Below the pieces are notes generated by a model. It saw nothing but the letters and a program-made list of their open reading frames with translations, searched no databases and had not been told where the DNA came from. A program made the translations under genes and the position numbers. From Acinetobacter lwoffii (GTDB lineage Bacteria > Pseudomonadota > Gammaproteobacteria > Pseudomonadales > Moraxellaceae): a stretch of 64,000 bases of DNA. The first letter of the stretch is position 1, and each line of letters begins with the position of its first letter. The stretch lies in contig NZ_JALJVC010000017.1 of NCBI RefSeq assembly GCF_022967985.1, positions 16,053-80,052 on the forward strand, written 5' to 3'. Shown piece after piece: positions 1 through 9,114 of this stretch.

Positions 1-2
1 TT

Positions 3-482
3 ATTACAGCGACTAAAGCTTTCAGTCTGGATACCTATGTGGTACTGGACCGTTTTGGTACCTTATTGACCGATCCGGAACGCGAAGCCACAGTGATTGA
101 AGCCCTAAAAGATGCCTTGAGTCATTCAGATGAATATCCTGGCTTGATGCAGCGCCGGATTCCACGTCAATTACGTCATTTCGATATTGAAAATACAGTC
201 GATATCAGTATCAATCCTGCCTTGAATCAGAATATGGTTGAAATTGCCACTCTCGATCATCCTGGTTTACTTGCCAAAATCGGTGGTTTATTTATGATGC
301 AAGGCCTGGATATCCACTCTGCCAAAATTGCCACACTTGGCGAACGTGCCGAAGATATTTTCTTTGTCACCAAAAAAGATGGCAACCCTATGACACCTGG
401 AGAATCTGCCGAATTTGCAGCTGCACTTAAAACTGCGCTGGATGAAGCTTCTCATCAGGTTTGTAGTCAACACTCACATTAA
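3..482 (+). CDS. glnD: GlnD, PII uridylyltransferase/uridylyl-removing enzyme (C-terminal part)
   Basis: This is the last 159 codons of GlnD, the cytoplasmic enzyme that adds and removes UMP on PII proteins according to glutamine level. The gene enters from the left edge; its frame is open from base 3. The end of the first ACT domain and the whole second ACT domain are visible, the latter containing [17 protein letters not shown] followed by the [18 protein letters not shown] segment. ACT domains sense glutamine in this family. The nucleotidyltransferase and HD domains are outside the window. dapC follows 17 bases later on the same strand, so the two are probably co-transcribed. Identification is by family recognition of the ACT pair and of the neighbour. 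Confidence 0.9.
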   Translation: MTATKAFSLDTYVVLDRFGTLLTDPEREATVIEALKDALSHSDEYPGLMQRRIPRQLRHFDIENTVDISINPALNQNMVEIATLDHPGLLAKIGGLFMMQGLDIHSAKIATLGERAEDIFFVTKKDGNPMTPGESAEFAAALKTALDEASHQVCSQHSH

Positions 483-499
483 AACGCGGTTACTTATTC

Positions 500-1669
500 A
501 TGAACTCTAGCTTGTCTCTACTGCATCCTTATCCGTTTGAAAAGTTAAATCAGCTTTTTGCGGATATCCAGCCTGCAAATATGCCCTTAATTCCCCTGTC
601 GATTGGCGAACCAAAGCATCCTGCACCGGAGTTTGTGAAACAAGCGATTATTGATAACTTTAAACATTTATCGACCTATCCAAACAGTAAAGGCCTGCCG
701 GAGCTACGTGAAAGTATCGCCCAATGGCTGACGCGCCGTTTTCAGCTAAATAGTATCAGTGCAGACAGCAATATCCTGCCTGTTTCTGGTACGCGTGAAG
801 CGATTTTCTCGTTTGTACAGGCTTTGGTAAATCGTGAAGAGGCACCTTATGTGGTGATGCCGAATCCGTTTTATCAGATTTATGAAGGCGCAACACTGCT
901 CGCAGGGGCCAAACCTTATTTCATCAACTGTACTGAGGAAAATAACTACCTTGGTGACTTTGATGCTGTTCCGGCAGAAGTCTGGGAAAAAACGGCATTG
1001 CTATTTGTCTGCACCCCGGGCAATCCAACAGGTGCAGTGCTATCCAAAGAACAGTTCAAAAAACTGATTGCCCTGTCGGATCAATACAACTTTGTGATTG
1101 CTTCAGACGAATGCTATTCGGAACTGTGGTTTGACCAAGCACCCGTAGGTTTACTGGAAGTTTGTTCTGAAATTGGCCGGGATGACTATAAAAACTGTGT
1201 GGTGTTCCATTCACTGTCTAAGCGCTCTAACCTTCCGGGCATGCGTTCAGGTTTTGTTGCCGGTGATGCCAGCCTGTTAAAACCTTATTTGCAGTACCGT
1301 ACTTACCACGGCGCAGCGATGCCGGTTCAGCACCAGTTAGCTTCAATTGCTGCCTGGGATGATGAAGCACATGTGGAAGAAAACCGGGTGCAATACCGTG
1401 CCAAGTTTGATTTATTCCAGCAAGAACTCGGTCATCTGCTGCCACTCAAAAAACCGGATGCAGGTTTCTATTACTGGTTAAAAGTCGACAATGATGAAGC
1501 CTTTGCCAAACATTTGATGGAAGAAGCACATATTAAAGTTCTTCCGGGTCGTTATTTATCCCGCGATACCGAACAAGGTAATCCGGGTGAAAATCATGTA
1601 CGTCTGGCACTCGTAGCCGATCTGGCGCAATGTGAAGAGGTTATTCGACGCCTGAAAACCATCCTCTAA
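500..1669 (+). CDS. dapC: DapC, succinyldiaminopimelate transaminase
   Basis: This 389-residue PLP-dependent aminotransferase of fold type I should convert N-succinyl-2-amino-6-ketopimelate to N-succinyl-LL-diaminopimelate for lysine and peptidoglycan synthesis. Visible marks are the N-terminal PLSIGEPKHPAP motif, the CTPGNPTGAVL motif that contacts the cofactor phosphate, SDECYSELW, and the PLP lysine in HSLSKRSNLPGMRSGF (about residue 241), which is characteristic of the DapC branch. The ATG follows glnD by 17 bases. A U-tract hairpin lies just after the stop, so glnD-dapC looks like the end of a transcription unit. lysC, an early step of the same pathway, is also in the window but far away. 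Other class I aminotransferases are possible but fit less well. Confidence 0.9.
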   Translation: MNSSLSLLHPYPFEKLNQLFADIQPANMPLIPLSIGEPKHPAPEFVKQAIIDNFKHLSTYPNSKGLPELRESIAQWLTRRFQLNSISADSNILPVSGTREAIFSFVQALVNREEAPYVVMPNPFYQIYEGATLLAGAKPYFINCTEENNYLGDFDAVPAEVWEKTALLFVCTPGNPTGAVLSKEQFKKLIALSDQYNFVIASDECYSELWFDQAPVGLLEVCSEIGRDDYKNCVVFHSLSKRSNLPGMRSGFVAGDASLLKPYLQYRTYHGAAMPVQHQLASIAAWDDEAHVEENRVQYRAKFDLFQQELGHLLPLKKPDAGFYYWLKVDNDEAFAKHLMEEAHIKVLPGRYLSRDTEQGNPGENHVRLALVADLAQCEEVIRRLKTIL

Positions 1670-1687
1670 GTTTTAATCATGACTAAA

Positions 1688-1714
1688 AACCCACTTTAGA
1701 TAAGTGGGTTTTTT
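1688..1714 (+). terminator. Rho-independent terminator after dapC
   Basis: A 9-bp stem, AACCCACTT/AAGTGGGTT, with a 5-base loop is followed by TTTT. It ends the glnD-dapC unit. Confidence 0.85.
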
Positions 1715-1770
1715 AATTAACATTAGATGAGCTCTATTTTTATCACATACTGAGAAAATAATGCTGATTC

Positions 1771-2247
1771 TTACAACACTTTGGCAATTTCATCTTCAAT
1801 ATCTTCAGGCTTGGTGGTCGGAGCAAAACGGTTCAATACCTTGCCATCACGCCCGATCAGGAATTTGGTAAAATTCCATTTAATTCCATTGCCTAAAATA
1901 CCTTTGGAATTGTTAGTCAAATAGCGAAAAATAGCGTGCGCTTCAGGGCCTTTGACATCCACCTTGGAAAACATCGGGAAAGATACCCCGTAATTCTTCT
2001 GGCAAAATTCACCAATCTGTTCATTGGAACCTGGATCTTGACCACCAAACTGATTGCATGGAAATCCCAAAATTTCCAGACCTTGATCTTTATATTTTTC
2101 GTAAAGTTTTTCTAATCCTGAAAATTGTGGGGTAAAACCACACTTACTCGCTGTATTGACGATCAAAAGTACCTTGCCTTCATAATCTGCAAGTGGCTTG
2201 CTTTTGCCATCTAACAATTCAGCTTCGAACTGATAAATGTTAGTCAT
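1771..2247 (-). CDS. Glutathione peroxidase family protein (thiol peroxidase)
   Basis: This 158-residue cytoplasmic thiol peroxidase reduces hydrogen peroxide and organic hydroperoxides. The catalytic tetrad is visible: cysteine in [11 protein letters not shown] (a cysteine enzyme, not selenocysteine), glutamine in FPCNQFGGQ, and Trp-Asn in KWNFTKFLI. Length matches bacterial BtuE/GPx-like proteins, which in many bacteria use thioredoxin rather than glutathione. Its ATG overlaps the stop of msrB by four bases (ATGA), so the two are translationally coupled and form an oxidative-damage repair operon read right to left. Confidence 0.92.
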   Translation of the reverse strand: MTNIYQFEAELLDGKSKPLADYEGKVLLIVNTASKCGFTPQFSGLEKLYEKYKDQGLEILGFPCNQFGGQDPGSNEQIGEFCQKNYGVSFPMFSKVDVKGPEAHAIFRYLTNNSKGILGNGIKWNFTKFLIGRDGKVLNRFAPTTKPEDIEDEIAKVL

Positions 2248-2663
2248 GGGTAGGTTTCCTCATCATTTTTTTCTTGTGTTTCTAAGTCCAAAGAAGCCGA
2301 GTTGACACAATAACGCAAACCCGTTGGTTCTGGGCCATCTGGGAAAACATGCCCTAAATGTGCGTCACAATGATGACAAACAATCTCAGTTCTGACCATT
2401 CCGTGTGAAGTATCAGGTAATTCTTCTACCACCGAACTGCTGACGGGACGGTAGAAACTTGGCCAGCCACAGCCGCTGTCATACTTGGTCTCAGACGAGA
2501 ACAGTGGCGTGCCGCAGCAACGGCATACATAGGTGCCATCTTGCTTGGTATTCCAGTATTTTCCAGTAAATGCTGGCTCGGTTCCCTTCTCGCGCGTAAT
2601 GCGAAACTCCTCAGGTGATAACTCTCTTTGCCATTCCCGGTCTGATTTATTGAGTTTTCCCAT
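2244..2663 (-). CDS. msrB: MsrB, peptide-methionine (R)-S-oxide reductase
   Basis: This 139-residue enzyme reduces the R-diastereomer of methionine sulfoxide in proteins. Both zinc-binding pairs are present (VCRCCG and CHHCDAHLG), as are the GWPSFY substrate motif and the catalytic cysteine in [11 protein letters not shown] place the start at the ATG encoding MGKLNK rather than the GTG two codons upstream, because an AAGG ribosome site sits about 9 bases before it and homologues begin this way. It is the first gene of a two-gene operon with the peroxidase, overlapping by four bases. Upstream is AT-rich DNA shared with the divergent aminotransferase gene. Confidence 0.93.
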   Translation of the reverse strand: MGKLNKSDREWQRELSPEEFRITREKGTEPAFTGKYWNTKQDGTYVCRCCGTPLFSSETKYDSGCGWPSFYRPVSSSVVEELPDTSHGMVRTEIVCHHCDAHLGHVFPDGPEPTGLRYCVNSASLDLETQEKNDEETYP

Positions 2664-2891
2664 GATCACATACCTTTTTATCTTGCTATTTAAAATAGGA
2701 TAATCCTATATTTACGTGATTCATTTTAAAAATTCTAGTCTTTATTCAACATTTTACAAAAGACATATAATGTTCAAAAAAGCAAAAAGAAAGCAAATAT
2801 AAAAATAAAAGTAAGCAATTTTTACATTAAATGTTTTTTAGTGAGCAAATTTAATGGTATTCTTAGCTCTAAATTTGCTCAGGATTAAAAA

Positions 2892-4322
2892 ATGTCGCAA
2901 AAAAAGAGCGTAATTTTTAAAAATCTGCTGCCTGTGATCAAACAATATCAGCAGCTTGGATTTACGCATGAAAAAATTGTTGCACTACTTCGAGATGAAC
3001 ATGATCTCGATCTAGTCACAACTGAGACATTTAAAAGTTATTTATATCGTTATGCAAAAGTGACCTCCACTCCTTCCGAGAACATCAAAATGCCGAACAC
3101 TTTCCAAACCCCTCGCGAGATCAAGAAATCATCTAAGCTCGAGCATGTGTGCTACGACATTCGCGGACCTGTGTTACGAGCGGCCATCGAGATGGAAGAA
3201 GCCGGTCACAAAATTATCAAATTAAATATTGGCAATCCTGCCCCATTCGGTTTTGAAGCGCCGCAGGAAATTATCAATGATGTAGCTTTAAACCTGCCGA
3301 ATGCGATTGGCTATACGGATTCTAAAGGGATTTTCCCGGCACGTAAGGCGATCTGTCAGTACTATCAGCAAAAAGGCATTCTAGATATGCACGTCAATGA
3401 CGTCTATATCGGTAATGGTGTGTCTGAACTGATCGTGATGGCCATGCAGGGTCTGCTGGATGATGGCGATGAAATGCTGATTCCAATGCCAGATTATCCA
3501 CTCTGGACGGCGGCAGTGAATCTATCTGGCGGTACAGCGATTCACTATAAATGTGATGAAGAAAATCACTGGTATCCAGATATTGCTGATATGGAAAGCA
3601 AAATCACGCCAAATACCCGTGGTATTGTGATTATTAACCCGAATAACCCGACCGGTTCGGTTTACCCACGTCATGTGTTGCAGCAAATCGTCGACTTGGC
3701 CAAGAAATATGACCTGATTTTATTTGCTGACGAAATCTACGACAAAATTATTTACGATGGAATCGAGCATGTTGCTGTAGCAGCTCTGGCTGGCGATCAG
3801 CTCTGTGTCTCGTTTAACGGTTTATCTAAAGCCTATCGTATTGCTGGTTTCCGTTCCGGCTGGATGGCCATTACCGGCGATAAAGCACGTGCAGCAGACT
3901 ATATCGAAGGTCTGGATATGCTGGCGTCGATGCGTCTGTGTGCCAACCATCAGGCACAATATGCGATTCAGACCGCACTGGGCGGTTATCAGTCAATTAA
4001 CGACCTGATTCGTCCGGGCGGGCGTTTATATGAACAGCGCAACATTGCCTGGGAAATGCTGAACGAGATTCCAGGTGTGTCGTGTGTCAAACCTGAAGGT
4101 GCGATGTACTGCTTCCCGAAACTGGATCCGAATGTGTATCCAATCCAAGACGATGAAAAGCTAATGCTGGATTTGTTACGTGCCGAGAAAGTGCTTCTGG
4201 TTCAAGGTACAGGCTTTAACTGGCCGACACCGGATCATTTCCGTGTAGTATTCCTGCCGGCTGAAAATGAACTGCGTGAAGCTATTACGCGTGTTGGCCG
4301 TTTCCTAGCCAAGATGCGTTAA
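2892..4322 (+). CDS. alaA: AlaA-type alanine aminotransferase with a helical N-terminal extension
   Basis: From about residue 79 this 476-residue protein matches the glutamate-pyruvate aminotransferase AlaA: SSKLEHVCYDIRGPV, KLNIGNPAPFGFEAP, NPNNPTGSVYP, DEIYDKIIYD, the PLP lysine in FNGLSKAYRIAGFRSGW (Lys313), and RLCANHQAQYAIQTALGGYQ. The E. coli enzyme is about 405 residues. The extra N-terminal part (residues 1-78) is rich in charged helices, with a helix-turn-helix-like stretch around residues 16-55 (QYQQLGFTHEKIVALL, then TTETFKSYLYRY), and a flexible link. The frame is continuous, so this is a fusion or extension and not a neighbouring gene. The reaction is alanine synthesis from pyruvate and glutamate; the role of the extension is unknown. 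A terminator follows. Confidence 0.88.
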   Translation: MSQKKSVIFKNLLPVIKQYQQLGFTHEKIVALLRDEHDLDLVTTETFKSYLYRYAKVTSTPSENIKMPNTFQTPREIKKSSKLEHVCYDIRGPVLRAAIEMEEAGHKIIKLNIGNPAPFGFEAPQEIINDVALNLPNAIGYTDSKGIFPARKAICQYYQQKGILDMHVNDVYIGNGVSELIVMAMQGLLDDGDEMLIPMPDYPLWTAAVNLSGGTAIHYKCDEENHWYPDIADMESKITPNTRGIVIINPNNPTGSVYPRHVLQQIVDLAKKYDLILFADEIYDKIIYDGIEHVAVAALAGDQLCVSFNGLSKAYRIAGFRSGWMAITGDKARAADYIEGLDMLASMRLCANHQAQYAIQTALGGYQSINDLIRPGGRLYEQRNIAWEMLNEIPGVSCVKPEGAMYCFPKLDPNVYPIQDDEKLMLDLLRAEKVLLVQGTGFNWPTPDHFRVVFLPAENELREAITRVGRFLAKMR

Positions 4323-4344
4323 TTCTTGAAATAGACAATATAAA

Positions 4345-4369
4345 AACCGCGTTGATACGCGGTTTTTTA
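4345..4369 (+). terminator. Rho-independent terminator after alaA
   Basis: An 8-bp stem, AACCGCGT/ACGCGGTT, with a TGAT loop is followed by a T run. It begins 23 bases after the alaA stop. Confidence 0.88.
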
Positions 4370-4521
4370 TTTCTCTGAGAAAATTCAGGCTTTTGACTGA
4401 TGAAATTTTAAAAATCATACCGGTTTCTTTGAGCAAATTTCTGCACTCAATGGTTTCTTCTCCGACAATTTCCCCTAAATCATGAAGATTCATGTTATTT
4501 TTTGACCAAATATAAAATTCT

Positions 4522-5745
4522 ATGAGTACACGGATGTCCTCAAACACAATGAAGCTCAGCCTTTTTCTCTGCCTTAGTATGTGCTTGGGCATTGGCATCC
4601 TTCGCTTTTCTTATACCGCACTGTTACCTGGCACACGCGAAGCCTTTGGCTGGAGTACAGATTTTGCCAGCCTTTTGGGCAGTGCCAATTTGCTGGGTTA
4701 TTTAATCGGTGCATTTACCGCGATGCGCTTGCCTCAAGACCGCAGCATGAGTACCTATATTCAAATTTCAGCCTTTGCCGGTATGTTCAGCCTGATGTGC
4801 TGTGCATTTTCTGGTTTCTCTGAAGCGTGGTATATCGCTTGGCGGGTTATTTCCGGGATCAGCGGTGGACTGATGATGATCTTATCGCCGAGTGTGGTCG
4901 CGCAGTGTTGTGAACTTCAGGATCGTCTTAAAATCAACTTTATTGGTTTTAGCGGGATTGGACTAGGCGTTTTAATTGCGACCCTGTTTCTGCCTTATCT
5001 GGATCAAATTTCCATACAGACTGCATGGCTGATCTTATGCGGTTTTGCTTTGCTTATCTGTATCGTTTTAAGTTTACTGATTCAGAAATTTAAGCCGTAT
5101 TTGTCCACACAAGCTCTTGCAGTTACCTCTCCTCTCTCTTTGAATAGCGTCTTTTATAGTTTATTGACGGTCTACGCGTGTAGTGCATTCGCCTATATAC
5201 CGCATTCACTCTTCTGGATTGATTATTTAAGCCAGCAGTTGGGATTGAGCTTGTTCTGGATTAATTTCAACTGGATTCTGTATGGAATAGGCAGTGCCTT
5301 GGGTGCCTTTAGTGCTTATGTGCTGGCCAGAAAATGGGGTAATTTTGCTGCCCTGAAAATTCTTTATAGTCTTTATATTGTGGCTATTTTTATTGCGACT
5401 CTAGATGCCTATCCCTTACTCACTTTTAGCTCTTCCTTTTTTACCGGGATGTTAAATCCGGCTGTGGTCTTCCTGACCTCCTATACCATTTTACAACTGT
5501 ATGGACTGGCTTATAAAAAGCTCTGGAGTATTGCTACCTTGTGTTTTGCCTCGATTCAGCTAATCGGTGGGCTCAGTTTTAGTGCGCTGCAATATTTTGG
5601 ATTGAGCTATCATCAACAGTTCATACTGGCCACATTTGTTCTTTTATTAGGAACGTTACAATTGTTCTGGTACACACGTCCTGTCAGACTCAAATCTGAA
5701 CAACAAACTCTGCCAATTTCTGCTCATGGAGAAGGAACTAAATAA
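4522..5745 (+). CDS. MFS transporter, YbfB/YjiJ family
   Basis: This 407-residue protein is almost entirely hydrophobic, with about twelve membrane segments, and belongs to the major facilitator superfamily. The first helix, CLSMCLGIGILRFSYTALLPGTREAFGWS, followed by ASLLGSANLLGYLIGAF, is typical of YbfB/YjiJ carriers, whose substrates are not well defined. Start choice: the ATG at 4522 is taken; later in-frame ATGs (for example MSSNTMK) are possible and no strong ribosome site separates them. The 3' end overlaps the convergent M23 lipoprotein gene by 22 bases, so neither has its own terminator there. The substrate cannot be inferred from context. Confidence 0.85.
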   Translation: MSTRMSSNTMKLSLFLCLSMCLGIGILRFSYTALLPGTREAFGWSTDFASLLGSANLLGYLIGAFTAMRLPQDRSMSTYIQISAFAGMFSLMCCAFSGFSEAWYIAWRVISGISGGLMMILSPSVVAQCCELQDRLKINFIGFSGIGLGVLIATLFLPYLDQISIQTAWLILCGFALLICIVLSLLIQKFKPYLSTQALAVTSPLSLNSVFYSLLTVYACSAFAYIPHSLFWIDYLSQQLGLSLFWINFNWILYGIGSALGAFSAYVLARKWGNFAALKILYSLYIVAIFIATLDAYPLLTFSSSFFTGMLNPAVVFLTSYTILQLYGLAYKKLWSIATLCFASIQLIGGLSFSALQYFGLSYHQQFILATFVLLLGTLQLFWYTRPVRLKSEQQTLPISAHGEGTK

Positions 5746-6281
5746 GGATAAGGATTGGTTGCTCCTTGCCCACCCAGATAAATCCCATAATGTAAATGCG
5801 GCGGGGTATTTTTGGCATTACCTGTATTACCCACATAAGCGATGACTTCACCTGCCTCAACCCAGTCGCCTTCCTGAATATGTTCTGCATAGTCATCCAG
5901 ATGTGCATAATAATGCTGACTCATATTCGGACCGGTCACCCAGATAATTTTTCCACCCAGATTGTTGGTACCAATCCTACGCACAATCCCTTGGGTCGCG
6001 CTGAATACTGGCGTACCGCGTTTGGCAAAAATATCCGTCCCTTCATGTTTACGACCGGCACTACGGGCTGCTCCCCAGGTATCATTAATTTGGCCAATTC
6101 TGACGCCTTCAACCGGAATCTGTAGCGGAGCTTCCAACTGGGCTCTCTGTAATTGCCAATACAGATAAGGGCTTTTCCAGCCCGCTGCTTCACCTGAAGG
6201 CGGTGGTTGACAGGCAGTCAGTAGAAAACCTATAGATAACAGTAAGCTTATAATCCGGAGAAATTTCACCAATATTCGCAT
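5724..6281 (-). CDS. M23/LytM-domain lipoprotein (peptidoglycan endopeptidase)
   Basis: This 185-residue protein has a signal peptide with lipobox (LLTACQPP, Cys about residue 24), so it is likely anchored in the outer membrane facing the periplasm. The C-terminal half is an M23 metallopeptidase domain: HEGTD carries the first zinc ligands (HxxxD), followed by GTPVFSATQG, HYYAHLDD and the PPHLHYGIYL motif with the HxH zinc/catalytic histidines. All expected ligands appear present, so unlike degenerate LytM activators such as EnvC it could cleave peptidoglycan crosslinks. It is the only domain after the lipobox. It converges on the MFS gene and overlaps its 3' end. The exact substrate is unknown. 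Confidence 0.88.
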   Translation of the reverse strand: MRILVKFLRIISLLLSIGFLLTACQPPPSGEAAGWKSPYLYWQLQRAQLEAPLQIPVEGVRIGQINDTWGAARSAGRKHEGTDIFAKRGTPVFSATQGIVRRIGTNNLGGKIIWVTGPNMSQHYYAHLDDYAEHIQEGDWVEAGEVIAYVGNTGNAKNTPPHLHYGIYLGGQGATNPYPYLVPSP

Positions 6282-6377
6282 TAAATTAAATAGATGACTT
6301 TTATCTTAATCACAACCGCCTAATTTAAAGTCACAATCCTGTTATTTTTAGTGATGATTTTATACAAGCGTTCAAAT

Positions 6378-6405
6378 AACAAAACCCTCAAATGAGGGTT
6401 TTGTT
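6378..6405 (-). terminator. Terminator for the small polyglutamine gene
   Basis: The 12-bp stem AACAAAACCCTC/GAGGGTTTTGTT has a 4-base loop and a T-rich tail on the minus strand. It lies 20 bases after the stop of the 43-codon gene. Confidence 0.8.
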
Positions 6406-6424
6406 ATTTTAGGTGGATAGGAGA

Positions 6425-6556
6425 TTATCTACGTTTTTTAGCACGAGATGGTTTCGATGGTTGTTGCTGTTGTTGCTGTTGCTGCTCTTCATTCTGAGCA
6501 TTGTCCTGCTTGTCTTTTTGTTGGACCTGCTTATGTCTCGCTTTAGCTTTAGCCAT
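6425..6556 (-). CDS. Small basic polyglutamine protein (43 aa), unknown function
   Basis: A 43-codon gene starts with ATG at 6556, preceded by a strong AAAGGAG ribosome site 7 bases upstream, and is closed by TAA and a terminator. The product begins MAKAKARHKQ, has an acidic/polar middle, then eight consecutive glutamines (residues 25-32) and a basic tail, PSKPSRAKKRR. It has no cysteine, no hydrophobic segment and no signal peptide, so it is probably a cytoplasmic nucleic-acid-binding or disordered protein. The glutamine run is encoded by mixed CAG/CAA codons, as expected if the protein sequence is selected. I recognise no function. Longer open frames overlapping it on both strands lack a ribosome site this good. 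Confidence 0.75.
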   Translation of the reverse strand: MAKAKARHKQVQQKDKQDNAQNEEQQQQQQQQPSKPSRAKKRR

Positions 6557-6857
6557 GATTTACTCCTTTCGAGAAACGTCTCTATATCACTGGAAGTTCC
6601 ATTCATCACTGTAACGTTTATACAAAATAAGCCAATCGCTGAGCTGTATCCAAATACGTCAATGTAATACAGTGTTTACTAAGTTATTCAGCTTAGAACG
6701 AATCATTTCTAGGCTCATTACACTTCTTACATGATCTTGCAGCCTGATACTTATTTTAACGTTTAACCTTAAACCGTTCAGCCTTTGCTTCCCAATAAAG
6801 TGATAAAAAAACCCGCCGTAATTGCGGGTTTTTTTATTCATAAATTGCATCGCAATT
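6557..6857. other. Intergenic region between icd and the small basic gene
   Basis: About 300 bases without a convincing gene. It holds the icd terminator (6809-6831) and presumably the promoter of the 43-codon gene on the minus strand. The open frame at 6659-6892 on the minus strand runs through the terminator and into icd and looks spurious. Confidence 0.6.
6809..6831 (-). terminator. Rho-independent terminator after icd
   Basis: The 8-bp stem AAACCCGC/GCGGGTTT has a 7-base loop and a run of T on the minus strand. It lies 27 bases after the icd stop. Confidence 0.85.
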
Positions 6858-8114
6858 TCAGGCATCCATATTGGCAATAATCGCTTCACCAAACTCGGAA
6901 CAACGCAGCAAGGTCGCCCCTGGCATTAAGCGCTCAAAATCGTAGGTCACCGTTTTTGCCGCAATCGCACCCGAAATCCCCTTGATGATCAGGTCGGCAG
7001 CTTCTATCCAGCCCATATCACGCAGCATCATTTCTGCTGACAGAATAATCGAACCCGGATTTACTTTATCTTGTCCAGCATATTTAGGCGCTGTACCGTG
7101 GGTTGCTTCATAAACTGCAATCGAACCGCCGATATTGGCACCCGGTGCAATCCCGATCCCGCCGACTTCCGCAGCTAGCGCATCAGAAATATAATCACCA
7201 TTTAAGTTCAGTGTCGCAATTACAGAATAATCCGCCGGACGCATCAAGATTTGCTGCAAGAAGGCATCAGCAATGACATCTTTAATAATAATGTCTTTGC
7301 CTGTTCTTGGATTTTTGATTTTAACCCATGGACCACCATCTAAAAGCTCACCGCCGAAACGTTCCAATGCGACCTCATAGCCCCACTCTTTAAATGCCCC
7401 TTCGGTGTATTTCATGATATTGCCTTTGTGTACCAAAGTCACACTAGGCTTGTCATTCTCAATGGCAAATTGAATCGCTTTACGTACCAGACGCTGGCTA
7501 CCTTCTTTGGAGACAGGCTTGATCCCGATCCCACAATTGTCTTCAAAGCGGATATTGGTTACACCCATTTCTTCTTTCAGGAACTTGATGACCTTTTTCG
7601 CTTCCGGAGAATCTGCCTTCCATTCAATTCCGGCATAAATATCTTCTGAATTTTCACGGAAAATTACCATGTCGGTCAGTTCAGGATTATGTACCGGCGA
7701 AGGCACGCCCTCGAACCAGCGCACCGGACGTACACAAACATATAAATCCAGTTCCTGACGTAAAGCCACATTCAGAGAGCGAATACCGCCACCAACTGGC
7801 GTGGTCAGTGGACCTTTAATCGATATCACATAATCGCGCAGCGCTTCGAGAGTTTCTTCAGGCATATAGGTGCCGTAAATTTTGTCAGCTTTTTCACCGC
7901 AGTAGACTTCCATCCATTCGATGGAACGCTTTCCAGCGTATGCTTTTTGCACAGCAGCATCTACCACAGTTCGCATTGTTGGTGTAATATCTGCACCAAT
8001 TCCATCCCCTTCAATAAATGGGATAATTGGATTATTTGGTACGTTGAGTGACAGGTCTGCATTAACGGTAATTTTAGTACCATCCACAGGTACTACGATT
8101 TTTTGATATCCCAT
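6858..8114 (-). CDS. icd: Isocitrate dehydrogenase (NADP-type)
   Basis: This 418-residue dimeric-type isocitrate dehydrogenase oxidises isocitrate to 2-oxoglutarate in the TCA cycle. Visible motifs are [15 protein letters not shown], the substrate loop [20 protein letters not shown] (its serine is the site phosphorylated by AceK in E. coli Icd), [27 protein letters not shown], and the cofactor-binding [11 protein letters not shown]. The open frame extends 10 codons further upstream. I take the ATG at 8114 (MGYQKIV) because GGGAGA lies about 9 bases before it and the length then matches E. coli Icd (416). It has its own terminator and no operon partner. Confidence 0.95.
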   Translation of the reverse strand: MGYQKIVVPVDGTKITVNADLSLNVPNNPIIPFIEGDGIGADITPTMRTVVDAAVQKAYAGKRSIEWMEVYCGEKADKIYGTYMPEETLEALRDYVISIKGPLTTPVGGGIRSLNVALRQELDLYVCVRPVRWFEGVPSPVHNPELTDMVIFRENSEDIYAGIEWKADSPEAKKVIKFLKEEMGVTNIRFEDNCGIGIKPVSKEGSQRLVRKAIQFAIENDKPSVTLVHKGNIMKYTEGAFKEWGYEVALERFGGELLDGGPWVKIKNPRTGKDIIIKDVIADAFLQQILMRPADYSVIATLNLNGDYISDALAAEVGGIGIAPGANIGGSIAVYEATHGTAPKYAGQDKVNPGSIILSAEMMLRDMGWIEAADLIIKGISGAIAAKTVTYDFERLMPGATLLRCSEFGEAIIANMDA

Positions 8115-8307
8115 TATTAGTATTCTCCCGGATGCCGCTGACAAATCTAAAATAATTGCCGATTAGGCAATACTTTCAACTGTTCTTAACGCATAATATT
8201 CTAATCCAGATTTGTTGTTTTTGAGATTTATACGGGAAATAACCAAGTTTCCTTTTAAATAAACCTCTACATTTTTTAAATTAATGTAATTATAGAAGTT
8301 ATTTCCT

Positions 8308-9096
8308 ATGAAAATCGTCATTCTAAACAAACCTTATGACGTCCTCTCCCAATTCCGTGCGGATGAAAAGCACCCAACCATGGCTGATTTTGTCAACGAC
8401 AAAGATTTACGTCTTGCTGGCCGTTTGGACATGGACTCAGAAGGTCTGGTTTTCCTCACCGATCACGGTGGTCTCAACCAATATATCACCAATCCTGCCA
8501 ATAAAAAGTTTAAAACTTATATGGTGCAAGTGGAAGGTGATGTGACCGAAGAAGCTCTTGAGCAGCTTCGTAAAGGCGTTGAACTGAAAGATGGCATGAC
8601 GCTTCCTGCACGTGCTGAAAAAGTGTCTGAACCGGAATGGTTGTGGGAGCGTAATCCTCCTGTACGTTTCCGTGCCTCTGTTCCGACGTCTTGGGTTGAG
8701 ATTTCAATCTGTGAAGGTCGTAACCGTCAGGTTCGTCGTATGACATCTGCTGTCGGCTTCCCTACACTGCGTTTGATCCGTACCAAAATTGGTGAGATTG
8801 ATTTGGTTCGTATGGGATTGCAACCGGGTGAAACCAGAGAAATTGAACCATTACTTTATCCAGACTTCCAGAATGTTCCTGCGGAAGAACCATACCGTTC
8901 ACGCTCTTATGTGAAAAAGCCGGGTGGTACGGGCGGTAAGCCAATGGTTCGTAAAAATAAAGATGGTTCTGTGAAAAAGTCTGGCACCAAACGTATCTGG
9001 CAAATGGATGAAAGTGAAAAGCCGCGTCGTAAGACCAATGGTACAACACGTCCAAATACCAAGGCGCCACGTGGTCGCGGCCGCGGTCGTGGCTAA
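8308..9096 (+). CDS. rluE: RluE-type 23S rRNA pseudouridine synthase
   Basis: This 262-residue protein is of the RsuA/RluB/E/F family; RluE makes pseudouridine 2457 in E. coli 23S rRNA. It starts with ILNKPYDVLSQF, carries the catalytic aspartate in AGRLDMDSEGLVFLT (about residue 42), and has the RNRQVRRMTSAVGFPTLRLIR motif. There is no N-terminal S4 domain, which is typical of RluE. The last 60 residues form a long basic tail (KKPGGTGGKP, GTKRIWQMDES, ending APRGRGRGRG) that E. coli RluE lacks; it probably adds general RNA affinity. The gene stands alone, divergent from icd, with a tight terminator after it. Confidence 0.88.
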   Translation: MKIVILNKPYDVLSQFRADEKHPTMADFVNDKDLRLAGRLDMDSEGLVFLTDHGGLNQYITNPANKKFKTYMVQVEGDVTEEALEQLRKGVELKDGMTLPARAEKVSEPEWLWERNPPVRFRASVPTSWVEISICEGRNRQVRRMTSAVGFPTLRLIRTKIGEIDLVRMGLQPGETREIEPLLYPDFQNVPAEEPYRSRSYVKKPGGTGGKPMVRKNKDGSVKKSGTKRIWQMDESEKPRRKTNGTTRPNTKAPRGRGRGRG

Positions 9097-9114
9097 GTTT
9101 GAATAGATTTAATC

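Noticed and set aside
4305..4598. 97-codon minus-strand frame between alaA and the MFS gene
   Set aside because: It overlaps the alaA terminator and the MFS start, has no ribosome site and reads as low-complexity basic sequence.
6409..6667. Two overlapping frames (66 codons minus, 84 codons plus) over the polyglutamine gene
   Set aside because: The plus frame is a leucine/serine-rich shadow of the CAG/CAA tract; the minus frame is out of phase with the strong AAAGGAG-ATG start and runs through the terminator side.
6659..6892. 77-codon minus-strand frame beside icd
   Set aside because: It includes the icd terminator and the 3' end of icd in another frame; no coding signal.
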